Origin: a virus
Reading direction: 5' to 3' (one strand)
Virus record (IMG/VR): IMGVR_UViG_3300028196_000058
Coordinates: 1 to 29,250 of that record
DNA length: 29,250 nt
This document shows positions 16,601 to 22,700 of this stretch, one piece after another. The translations under genes were made by a program, and so were the position numbers. A model generated the notes under the pieces. The model was not told the DNA's origin and made no database searches. It worked only from the letters and a program-made list of their open reading frames with translations. Numbering within the stretch: position 1 is the first letter of the stretch; every line of letters begins with the position of its first letter.

Positions 16601-18136
16601 AGTAACCAAGGTGTAGTATATATCTTTAATCTTTCCGAAAATCAGTTAGGAATTATTACTGCTTCTGATGGTGCTGCTGGTGATTATTTTGGATACGCAG
16701 TCGCAGTAGGTAGCAATAAAATCTTTGTTGGTGCTCCTCATGATGATGACGATGGAACTTCATCTGGTGCAGTTTATGTTTACAACCTAGATGGAACTGG
16801 AGAAGTTAAGATTACTGCTTCTGATGCTGCTACTGGTGATAATTTTGGAGGATCAGTCGCAGTAGGTAGCAATGAGATTGTTGTTGGTGCTGCTGGTAGA
16901 GATGACAATGGAAATGGTAGTGGTGCAGTTTATGTTTACAACCTAGATGGAACTGGAGAAGTTAAGATTACTGCTTCTGATGCTGGCATTCTCCATCTCT
17001 TCGGAAGTTCAGTTGCTGTAGGATCTAATAAAATTATTGTTGGATCTCCTGGTGAAAGTACTAGTGGAACTTATTCTGGTTCAGTTTATGTTTATGACTT
17101 AGACGGAACTAATGAACTCAAGATTACTGCTTCTGATGCTGCTGCTGGTGATGAATTTGGAAAGTCAGTTGCTGTAGGATCTAATAAAATTATTGTTGGA
17201 GCTCCTGATGATGATGACAATGGAACTTCATCCGGATCAGTATACATTTATAATTTAGATGGAACTGGTGAAATTAAAATAAATGCCGGTGGTTCTGCAA
17301 ATGATGATGAATTTGGTTCTGCAGTAGCAGCAAGTAATACTAAAATAGTTGTTGGTGCTCCTGGAGGTTTTGGTGCAGATGTTACTGGTTTTGCTTACAT
17401 TTATAATAATGGTGATCAAAATATAGTTGACGTTAAATTCAGTTCTCCACCAATAATTGGTCCAGGAATTGGCACTACAGCAACAGCAACAGTATCTATA
17501 GGACCTGATGGATCACTAACAACACCGATAACAATTACAAATCCTGGTTTTGGATATACCGTCGAACCTAAAACAATTACACCTCTCCCAGATTCGAATA
17601 TTGAAACTGTGAATAATATTGAATTTATTAAAGGATTTTCTGGAATTATAACAGGAATTACAACTACTTCTGGATCTAGTGGACATTCATTAGCACTTAA
17701 ATTGTTCCTTAATACTGGAACAATAAATTTTGGAAATGATTTGAAGGTTGGGTATCCAATATTTGTTAAGAACACTATAATTGGATCTGGTGTTACATCT
17801 GTGGGGGATTCAAATGCCAATGTAGTTGGTATTGGAACTACCTTCTTAGATAATATTTACTATATTCATCAATTATCCCGTTTTGGTGATCATGTTGGTA
17901 TTGTTACTTGTAATATTGATTCTGGAACTGATATAACAGGTCTTTCTATAAGTGGAGATTATGTTGGTGAATTCTCTTGGGGATTATTCACATCAATTAC
18001 AAGATCCTCTACTCCAATTTCTATTGGTGTTACTGGAAAAACTGTAGATGTTGGATTATCAACATTTCCAACAATTCAGAGGAGGGGTGAAGGACTCAGA
18101 CTTACTGGATCACTTATAGAGAACTTAACTTCTTAA
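4688..18136 (+). CDS. Giant baseplate wedge protein, gp7-like N-terminus with modular beta-rich extension (4482 aa)
   Basis: One uninterrupted 4482-codon frame between gp6 and gp8, the position of T4 gp7 (1032 aa). Residues 1-230 look like the gp7 core: a helix near 17-40 (LPEYVLDESPKALDFLKQYY) and, near 197-222, SRSFYESKGTNDSFRILF, which resembles the C-terminal T4 gp7 segment with ..FYSTKG..SYKFLF (from memory). This part probably binds gp6. The rest is beta-rich, glycine- and serine-rich modules: an 'IDDEIITYTG...RG' module (first copy about 76-133), repeated 'NHG..xGexVxY' modules from about 857, a YHYH-like region (1256-1370), scattered GGSGY modules, a glycine run (about 3481-3495), a seven-blade FG-GAP propeller (3895-4247), and a C-terminus with PTIQRRGEGLRLTGSL, which I recall from cyanophage giant structural proteins. 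No signal peptide or membrane segment. It is probably a peripheral baseplate or fibre protein. The propeller looks like a late addition. The gp7 assignment rests on position and short similarity. Confidence 0.85.
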   Translation: MIQTGIESRIKIQEIISNQLPEYVLDESPKALDFLKQYYISQEYQGGPVDIAENLDQYLKVDNLTPEVVVGFTTLSSDIGSDDNIISVPNTKGFPEKYGLLKIDDEIITYTGVTTNTFTGCIRGFSGITSYHHDLNAEELVFSDTTADSHTSNSPVNNLSSLFLKEFYKKLKSTYTPGFENRVFNSEVDAGNFIKESRSFYESKGTNDSFRILFNVLFGETPRIINLEEYLIKPSDAKFIRKEICIAEAISGDPAKIIGQTLTKSTDPTTNASISSVEIFTKDQKVYYKVGLFVGYGDNSNVQGNFIITPNSKVLENVSIGASIISVDSTIGFNQTGIVYSGDNTITYVDKSINQFLGCSGVVGVITATDNIFSDDTYFSYEDGDITKKVVLRLTGVLSNFVQKSDSISVNEGQILGVKSIGTLIENPEQNKTYTEIFANSWIYNTSSSIEIDSFVGGSNPTGVILKTSVDRSQLKKGDRVEFIDEQTNNVIYPTDTSDIPFVNADIRSNLVSIGNLSSFSPNEGQFIKLRRKINKANSSSVDFKYENNSIISDVQNMYVDDDNFAYIASNSLPSWGNGLTNSYAYQIKEKIKSASISSSGSIIDFDIDTGLYSTIFFDTPVPFISGEKVQYTPSGEPLKGLEEGSYYIKIVSNSDGKKIKLYRSPSFLVSDANSIQFKSTTSELETHTFTLYSQKSRIINPQKILKKFSLNPNIKDGIGKETVSGSIGMLINGVEISNYKTFDKVYYGPIENVKVLNGGFNFDVINTPYIGVSTSAGTTSLVLPVITGTVTDIIIDKQDFDIKEVLSINITGGNGSGGSFEPVLNRRRREILFDARTTTQGGGISTTTNQLTFLSNHNITNGQKITYRNSGNQSVVIGLGLSTLSDNANYFAKVDNNTTIQLFNTFDDYLNGNNQISFATTSISGIHKFLTEFSTNTVSEVKIIEGGSFTNRKVLVKPTGISTSKYTINFNNHGFSSGEIVEYSPVVGLGTTQPQTISGLTTTNQYFILRNDEKSFRVCDAGIGGTNTTNYDQNNFVKFSSVGTGFQQFKYPDIKANIEFTTVGIATSTQIQSITATPVVKGSIEEIYVYDPGTGYGSNILNFEKKPSFTIKNGRDAQIVPIIVNGSINETNIQFGGYEYFSTPDLIVSDPTNAGSGAKLRAIVTNERITGVNIVNAGIGYSTSSTIKVIPSGTGEILEASIRELTSNQVEKLNTPEYEILKDNNDELSYSVTGYFKDLQSSFNDTNSTLSNIIGWAYDGNPIYGPYSIVDPENISSGIKTMTSGYTKNVSNVYDRPSISDFPLGFFVEDYSFNNQNGTLDKNNGIFAKTKDFPNGVYAYYASIDAITGEPQFPYFIGNSFRSNTIDENESLNQKFDFDNSSLSRNTLGYKILESNAHNDFIIENNKIVDQQINVEHISEGSISGISVINSGDDYKVNDLLNFNNDDTNGGGIYAKISSLKGRNVDRIDTSYEVYNDAVFTWRGDDKVTITISPFHTLLDKDYVSISGFSTSNLSILNGYYKINVPSISNVGLTTEIVSSGAATTEIYVTQIPSGVSVGSSIGIGTETLEILNVYQDKNVFRVNRSLPGTAHTIGVAVSFKPKTLIIDQKIDYFDSKVNNKVYFNPQESVGFGTVAGIGYNVTYSFGEEVIVGSIPTQRISIKDHPFETNQRLTFNRNGNANISISTSPTGTPFNLPTTVYAVNKSPSTIGIKTSLTSGEVFFISGGDNVDDYYFDTHNTQQLGKVEKILSTVSISTSHYHGLIKGDLIAMNVDPNLSVGIGTSIAVRLKRNLFTNNLQINPIGFNSLGINTISNQINIENHGLETGDKVYYESDSISSGLDTGSYFVYRVNSDNIKLSHSNINANKNPPVVVSIGGTGGSSQTISLINPRIQSVLNNNLVFDLTDSSLEGYSFKLYYDRDFNNEFISTGSTETFSISSVGTIGVTNNASITINNSPGLPKKLYYSLEKSGYISSSDKDVNNFSEILFIDSAYNKTYNVFGIGSTTFQISLQESPEKLTYTSSECDNLEYTTTSISASGPVNDLKLISGGSQYKKLPTLSNVSTVNGTNLSVSLKSDNIGSIKETRSINEKFEYSSDKTLNPRVFISPKIILKDSNTIGIVTITSGGSGYTSPPQIIIINNDTRTEVKNGVIRTEITGNSITNLIIDVLPKGISDQSAELFTVNNTNGISIKQVNSEENSGIFTCILTTPSLGFDEDVFSVNEEVFIEGIQKSSTTGDGFNSSDYGYKFLKVVKYENKLTPGLFDDQVTISIAGLGTNVGVAKTIQDSFGNIIAKKDYPTFSVSLSTSGFEIGETLISNGIERNLKVTDYDSSGSLKVLGTYNLSVNETIVGKSSGNIATIESLINYDGIFEIKFSNRKNQGWEKQTGKLSEDHQVLADNDYYQSLSYSIKSRQQWNDIRTPVNSLVHSIGIKNFADTEIISDGDERVGITSSSNVTTIIRDFTDEKRVDTINNFDFVKDIDLVEDKSKFLELKNKKLTNYQLSISNIGLRIDDIKEQFSNLEDDPYPYTNITKIDDEDTYNNYLFKVSDTSGKNQVQLTSLLFLNNSVNTNKNNIAILEKQSLVNVGSGFTTIDGEQYGDFSIETDEFNDKYIRFTPKDPFNTEYDIKYIDKKFNNENIGVGTTTIGFIDITSRSQEILTGTTDNIIGVSTDKFVSFHVNAQIYTEVTKDMNFVELYVTHDGIDTNISEFYFDTEDFSRSSNLLGHFDSNIDSGSFNLNYTNDTDEDVIVKTHIVGFGTKNLSDSVGIGTFRYRLLNQPEGNERSAIYESGVSTTTSGVSTSFLRLNKNNFDSARSLVEVSIGSTKSIHQVLMVQDTTDIYTQEYSLLSIGSTSGESSPLGVGTFGGEYSGDDILVKFYPDSNFIGDIRINSYSECLYTTVDFINQAPNLIYGNSIETVNTGAYLAINGDRINKKDFVLRSKTTPIFAKSFNPSDANILNLSTGVFSINNHFFSNGEELIYTPKSTFVGVGSTPMMYQNGSTVAELPSKVFAIVDNDNSFSISTVKSGTAVIFTSVGEGNSHEFSMAKRNEKAIITINDVAQYPIIFAKVSQTLSGNGGSISESSTIFSLSGITTIYPLDILRVDDEYMKVVNVGLGTTNIGPISNSGTETLVEVERGFVGSSGTSHTDSTLSRIYKGSYNIVGDKIFFTQSPRGNPNIIRKDNNLVFQTSKFSGRVFLRKNYTTNSVYDDISREFNGIDRKFTLTIDGENTAGIGVSGGNGLVFINGIFQAPTTINNPSNNFSIIEQSTPTGISSIVFSGIRTEISDASSIFISDSDVNQNQIPRGGIIVSLGSTEGIGYAPLAGAAVTAVVGAGGSIVSAGLGITDDNGSGYNGLVSIEVNVVDIEYDHKFVSSGISSITDDTGSTHTATNAVYNSVSGDLTLTILNHGLTTSNTIGIATDGLVFTCSKNSHATNHPYPRAISKTKLRRGESGGDPIHNQQVSIAATTLNTVQINVGPGGGAGAGATISVASIGVGGTLSFNVGSAGTNYVNPEIFVSEPTYENLEVQGISRIGVGATTDTGIGLLVSIDVDPSSVTGIGSTYFGVSNYFISRSGYSFRKGDVFKPVGLVTAKGLTSPISEFKFTVLETFSDNFGSWQFGELDYIDSIKNYQDGTRIRFPLFYTGASLSFETSEDSIIELQNILIVIINGVIQEPGSSYQFTGGSTFSFSVPPKPEDKIDIFFYRGTRNEDDLLVNNIIPTLERGDDIRVFRNDTIPETVTQNQRKIFDVSFADKFETNLYVDQGIDEINSKPLSWTKQKTDRIVNGAFVPKTRQSIISQIYPTAKIIKDITTSDSSIFVDDVSNFNYGVSLEGPYQKMKGIVVDGKVSTAANITSTINTEGLVTSLTVIDGGSGYIYNLPNSIIANVNPSDGVNNDQFGIAVAVGNDKIYVGADYNTTQYGAVYSYNLDGTVQNKITASDTSSGAQFGCSIAVGNDRIIIGAEGKNSNQGVVYIFNLSENQLGIITASDGAAGDYFGYAVAVGSNKIFVGAPHDDDDGTSSGAVYVYNLDGTGEVKITASDAATGDNFGGSVAVGSNEIVVGAAGRDDNGNGSGAVYVYNLDGTGEVKITASDAGILHLFGSSVAVGSNKIIVGSPGESTSGTYSGSVYVYDLDGTNELKITASDAAAGDEFGKSVAVGSNKIIVGAPDDDDNGTSSGSVYIYNLDGTGEIKINAGGSANDDEFGSAVAASNTKIVVGAPGGFGADVTGFAYIYNNGDQNIVDVKFSSPPIIGPGIGTTATATVSIGPDGSLTTPITITNPGFGYTVEPKTITPLPDSNIETVNNIEFIKGFSGIITGITTTSGSSGHSLALKLFLNTGTINFGNDLKVGYPIFVKNTIIGSGVTSVGDSNANVVGIGTTFLDNIYYIHQLSRFGDHVGIVTCNIDSGTDITGLSISGDYVGEFSWGLFTSITRSSTPISIGVTGKTVDVGLSTFPTIQRRGEGLRLTGSLIENLTS
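4913..5085 (+). repeat. 'Id-E-I-Y...RG' module, copy 1
   Basis: Encodes about residues 76-133 of the giant: a VPNTKGFP turn, GLLKIDDEIITYTG, then CIRGFSG and a histidine pair. Related copies in the same gene occur at about 5645-5790, 9325-9478 and 13965-14138, and in the DUF4815 gene at about 25970-26160. The module is a small beta unit common in marine phage structural proteins; its exact role is unknown. Confidence 0.55.
8440..8790 (+). other. YHYH-like domain region in the giant protein
   Basis: Encodes GWAYDGNPIYGPY (from residue 1256) and, about 80 residues later, FPNGVYAYYAS followed by FPYFIGNSFRS. These are the signatures of the YHYH-type domain found in marine phage structural proteins and some bacterial surface proteins. 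The namesake YHYH tetrad itself is not present here; only the DG-PIYG part and the downstream aromatic strand are clear. Confidence 0.6.
16765..16829 (+). repeat. 65-bp perfect direct repeat, copy A
   Basis: Identical to 16921-16985, offset by 156 bases (one propeller blade). It encodes the outer strand and linker GAVYVYNLDGTGEVKITASD between blades 3 and 4. Confidence 0.9.
16921..16985 (+). repeat. 65-bp perfect direct repeat, copy B
   Basis: Second copy of the sequence at 16765-16829, at the end of blade 4. A further 36-bp perfect repeat with the same 156-base offset lies at 17009-17044 and 17165-17200 (blades 5 and 6). Confidence 0.9.
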
Positions 18137-18156
18137 CTACTACTCAATTTTGCCCA

Positions 18157-18164
18157 TATAAATA
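18157..18164 (+). promoter_or_regulatory. T4-type late promoter for gp8 and the DUF4815 giant
   Basis: Exact TATAAATA octamer in the 46-base gap between the giant and gp8, ending 18 bases before the gp8 ATG at 18183. The expected leader is only a few bases long. Confidence 0.8.
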
Positions 18165-18182
18165 TTTAAAAAACTGTGTAAT

Positions 18183-19760
18183 ATGTCCGCTATAGTAACA
18201 GATCAATTTAGAATTGCTAACGCTAATAATTTTGTAGATTCTGTGTTGAGTTCTGATAATAATTATTATGTTTTTTTGGGACTTTCAAATCCCGGAACAA
18301 CATCTACCCCTGTAGGATTTGGTAGGACTGCGACATGGGGAAATACTCCATCAACTCCACCAAGTCCTATTGATAATCAACAGTACTTAAGTCACTACAG
18401 GAATACTGCATTATTTGGTAAAAAATTAAATAGTTTGAATGTTAGAAGAATTGTAAAAAAAGTTAATTGGACTTCAAATACTCGTTATGAAATGTATCGT
18501 CACGATTATAGTGTTGGAAATTTAACACCAATTACTCAAAGTGCAAGACTTTATGACAGTAATTATTTTGTTGTTAACAGTGATTTTAAAGTTTACATAT
18601 GCATCTATAATGGATCTTATGGTAATATTGGAGGAACATCTAATGTAACTGGAAATACATCTCAAGATGAACCAACTTTTACAGATTTGGAATCATCTGC
18701 TGCAGGAATAAGTGGAGACGGATATATTTGGAAGTATTTGTTTACAATATCTCCAAGTGATATTATTAAATTTGATTCTACCGAATATATTGTTCTCCCT
18801 AGTGATTGGCCAACTTCAACCGATTTTCAAATTCAATCTGTAAGAGATTCTGGTGATTCTACAATAAACAGAAATCAAATAAAACATGTTTATATTGAGG
18901 ATGGGGGAGGTGGTGTATATACTGCAGGTACTTATAATATTAAAGGTGATGGATCAGGAGCAAAAGTAAATATAGAAGTTGATACATCCGGAACTATTAC
19001 TAAAACAACAGTTGTTTCTGGTGGTAGTGGATATACATTTGGAATTGTTGATTTTGGACATGCAACAACAGATACCATTTCAAATCCCGCAAAGTTAATT
19101 CCAATTATACCTCCATCTAGAGGTCATGGTTATAACATATATGAGGAATTAGGGTCAGATAAAGTTCTCGCATATTCTAGATTTGATGATTCTACAAAAG
19201 ATTTCCCAACAGATACAAAATTTTCTCAGGTTGGAATTATAAAAAATCCAGAAAGATATGAGTCTACAAGTCTTTACACAGCAAATGAATATTCATCATT
19301 AGGAGCAATTAAACTAACGTCAAATTTTAATGGCATTCCTACTATTGGAGATAAAATTGAACAAACCACGTCAAATGGAACTGCAAGAGGATATGTTGCA
19401 TCATATGATATTGAAACTAAAGTATTGAAATATTATCAAGACAGATCTCTAAATTTTGCAAATACTTTAAATCAAACCGATAGAAATGATGTTACTGATA
19501 AAGGAAATGTTATTAGTTTTGAATCATCATCAAATACAGTTTCTAATGTTGCATACGTAGCATCAATTGATACCACCTTCAGTGGTATTACAACTACAGT
19601 TGGATCTAAAGAAATTAATTTGGGAGTATCTTTTTCATTGGGTCTTGCCAGTCCGGAGATAAATAAGAATACCGGAGATGTTATTTACATTGATAATCGT
19701 TCTATCGTAACGAGAGACTCTAGACAAAAAGAAGACATCAAAATTATTTTGGAATTCTAA
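18183..19760 (+). CDS. gp8: Baseplate wedge subunit gp8
   Basis: 525 residues. The N-terminus (TDQFRIANANNFVDSVLS, then NNYYVFLGLSNP) and the segments SHYRNTALFGKKL, NVRRIVKKVNWTS and YEMYRHDYSVGN are the recognisable start of cyanophage gp8. T4 gp8 (334 aa) is a dimer that binds gp7 and gp10 in each wedge. The extra length here is at least partly a beta insertion at about residues 241-293, containing GDGSGAKVNIEV and VVSGGSGYTFG, the same GGSGY module seen in the neighbouring giant. The C-terminus has a run of short beta elements ending DIKIILEF. It has its own late promoter and is followed after six bases by the next giant gene. Start chosen because it directly follows the promoter and gives the family N-terminus. 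Confidence 0.9.
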   Translation: MSAIVTDQFRIANANNFVDSVLSSDNNYYVFLGLSNPGTTSTPVGFGRTATWGNTPSTPPSPIDNQQYLSHYRNTALFGKKLNSLNVRRIVKKVNWTSNTRYEMYRHDYSVGNLTPITQSARLYDSNYFVVNSDFKVYICIYNGSYGNIGGTSNVTGNTSQDEPTFTDLESSAAGISGDGYIWKYLFTISPSDIIKFDSTEYIVLPSDWPTSTDFQIQSVRDSGDSTINRNQIKHVYIEDGGGGVYTAGTYNIKGDGSGAKVNIEVDTSGTITKTTVVSGGSGYTFGIVDFGHATTDTISNPAKLIPIIPPSRGHGYNIYEELGSDKVLAYSRFDDSTKDFPTDTKFSQVGIIKNPERYESTSLYTANEYSSLGAIKLTSNFNGIPTIGDKIEQTTSNGTARGYVASYDIETKVLKYYQDRSLNFANTLNQTDRNDVTDKGNVISFESSSNTVSNVAYVASIDTTFSGITTTVGSKEINLGVSFSLGLASPEINKNTGDVIYIDNRSIVTRDSRQKEDIKIILEF

Positions 19761-19766
19761 AGAAAA

Positions 19767-22700
19767 ATGTCGCAAAAAACAAATTTAAATATCAATCCAT
19801 ATTATGATGATTTTGATTCGTCGAAAAACTTTTTAAAAGTTTTATTTAAACCAGGGTATCCTGTCCAAACTAGAGAATTAACAACTTTACAGTCTATACT
19901 TCAAAATCAAGTAGAAGATTTTGGAAGTCATATGTTTAAAGAAGGATCGATGGTGGTCCCTGGAAACATTGGTTATGATGGACAATTCTACTCCGTTAAG
20001 GTAAATACAACTCAATTTGGAGTTGACTTATCATTATACATTGAGAATTTTGTTGGAAAAACTATATCCGGACAATTTTCTGGAGTTACCGCTAAGATTC
20101 AGAAGGTAGTTTTTCCAGCAGAAAGTGATGAAGTAGATAATATAACTCTATATGTAAAATATTTAAAATCAAATGACGATTTTGAATTTTCACAATTTGT
20201 TGATGGGGAATTATTATCGGCAAATGAAAATATTGTTTATGGAAATACGACTATAGGTGCAGGATCACCTTTTGCATCTGCAATTAGTTTAAATTCAACT
20301 GCTATCGCATCTGCATCGTCAATCGGAGAAGGTATATATTTTATAAGAGGTTACTTTGTAAAAGTTCTAAAACAAACAATTATTTTAGATTATTATACAA
20401 ATACTCCATCATATAGGGTTGGATTGAAAATTGATGAATCTCTTATTAATGCAAAAGAAGACGAATCTTTATATGATAATGCAAAAGGATTTTCAAACTA
20501 TTCATCACCAGGAGCTGATAGATTAAAAATATCCTTATCACTTACAAAAAGACCTCTAACAGATAAGAATGACATCGATTTTGTAGAGTTGCTTAGAGTA
20601 AAGAATGGAAAAGTTAAAAAAATTACAACTAAAACTGAATATAATAGAATTCGTGATTATCTTGCAGAAAGAACTTTTGATGAATCTGGCAATTATACTA
20701 TAAATCAATTCGATTTGAATGTAGAAGAATCTTTAAACGATAGATTGGGTAGTGACGGAACTTTTTTCAGTAATGAAAGAACAGATCAAGGAAACACTCC
20801 ATCAGAAAGTTTGGCAGTATTAAAAATATCACCCGGAAAAGCATACGTACAAGGGTATGATATTGAAAAAATATCTACTTCTATTATAGATGTAGATAAA
20901 CCTAGAGATACTGCAGACATTAAGAATACTACAGTCCCATTTGAAATGGGAAATATACTGAGAGTTAATAATGTAACCGGAGTACCAAAAGTAAGAGAAA
21001 CAATCGCTCTTTATGCACAATTTGAATGTTCAGGAACTCAAATTGGAGAAGCAAGAGTATATTCATTTAGTTTAACTGATGCGGCATATTCCAATGCGAC
21101 AACTAGTTGGGATTTAAGATTATATGATATTCAGACGTATACGAGATTAACATTAAATCAATCTGTTTCTTCGGATGAAATAAAACAGTCGTTCTTTGTT
21201 AAAGGGAATAGTACTGGGTCAACAGGATTTGCTATAGCAAACGGGTCATCAGATCAAATATTTTTAAGACAAACTTCTGGAACTTTTGCAAAAGGTGAAA
21301 ATTTAATTATTAATGGAATACCATCTTCAAGATCTGTAACTGAAGTTCGTGCATATAATACTCAAAATATTAAGTCAGTAAAACAAGTAGCACCTTTTAG
21401 TCATAGTAATTTTGAAGCAGATTCAATTTTAGATAAATTTAATTTTCCAGGAGCAGTATCTGAATTAACAATCACTGCAACTGGGGGAGGTATCTCTACA
21501 GTAACTTCTCCAGGTAGAACTTTTGTTGGTATTAGAACTGATACTGTAATTAGATATCAACAATCTGGTTCATCATTAGAGTATTTTAATAGAATATCTA
21601 GTGTTGCAGCAGATGCATTATCATTTGAAATTTCTGCATTATCAAGTGTTGCTGGAGTATTTAATGGAGCACTTCCAACATCAGATATTCAAGTTAATGG
21701 ATTTTTGGGAGCACCAATAGTAAGAGGTTCGGGAAGTTTATTTGCTCCATTAGCAGAACCAAATACCTCTAGTATTGATCTTTCCAATTCTCAACTATTC
21801 ATTACTGAACAGTTAACTGGGAAAGACGTTGACGGTGCTGATAATACTATAACTATCAATACTAGTGAGATTAGTGGTATCACTGATATATCTTGGGTTA
21901 ATTTTGATCAAGAGAGATTTGGTATTGGATATAGTGGAGGAGGTATAGGAACTATTACCTCAGATTCCTTCAGTATTAGTGGAAATACAATAACTATTAG
22001 AGGTCTTGATAGTACTCTTTCAAATAATGATACTGTTGTTAATGTAACAGTAGTAAAAAATAATATTCAGAGTAAAACTAAATCTTATAGTAGAAGTAGA
22101 ATTTTATCTGTAAATGGATCAAAATTAAAAGAGTCTGGAAATAATGTCGCAACTTCTAAAAATGATGGGTTAACATATAATCAATATTATGGGTTGAGAA
22201 TTCAGGACGAAGAAATATCATTAAATTATCCAGATGTTGTGAAGGTTCTTTCAATTTATGAATCTTTAAATGAATCTAATCCGACTTTAGATATAGTTGA
22301 TTTTCCAGTTATATCGAATGTTGGAGCAAATGTATTAATTGGTGAAAATATTATAGGGACTAAAAGCAATACTGTAGCCAGAATTGTCACTAATAACACC
22401 ACAGTTCCTTCGTCAGGAAGTGCAAATAAATTGGGAATTGTTTATTTAAACGAAAATAAATTTTCTATAGGTGAAGCAGTAGTATTTGAGGAGTCTAAGA
22501 TTAATTCTCAAATTGATTCTATAACAAAAGGAAATTATAGTGATATAACCGAATCATACGTGTTAAATAGAGGACAGAAAAATCAATATTATGATTATTC
22601 AAGAATTGAGAGAAGAAAAAGTATTCATGAGCCATCTCGTCGTTTATTGATAGTTTTCGACCATTATACAGTTCCAACAACTGATTCTGGAGATGTATTT

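Larger units (their letters stand above)
16370..17428 (+). repeat. Seven FG-GAP repeats (beta-propeller) in the giant protein
   Basis: Encodes residues 3895-4247 as seven consecutive repeats, starting at 16370, 16517, 16664, 16820, 16976, 17132 and 17288 (49, 49, 52, 52, 52, 52 and about 47 codons). Each has FG-x-(S/A)-(V/I)-A-(V/A), then K-I-(I/V)-V-G-A, then (G)-V/A-Y-(V/I)-Y-N-L. Blades 3, 4 and 6 carry Asp-rich DDDDG/DDNG loops of the calcium-binding kind seen in integrin-alpha FG-GAP propellers. Seven is the number needed for one closed propeller. Such domains usually mediate protein or glycan contact, so host-surface binding is plausible but inferred. Confidence 0.85.

Noticed and set aside
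16370-17428. FG-GAP array as a CRISPR or satellite repeat
   Set aside because: The period is a multiple of three, the frame stays open and the repeats encode a known protein motif.
4688-18136. Giant gene as an assembly fusion of several shorter genes
   Set aside because: No internal stop, no ribosome site with a plausible new start and continuous module style throughout; large genes at this position are known in related phages.
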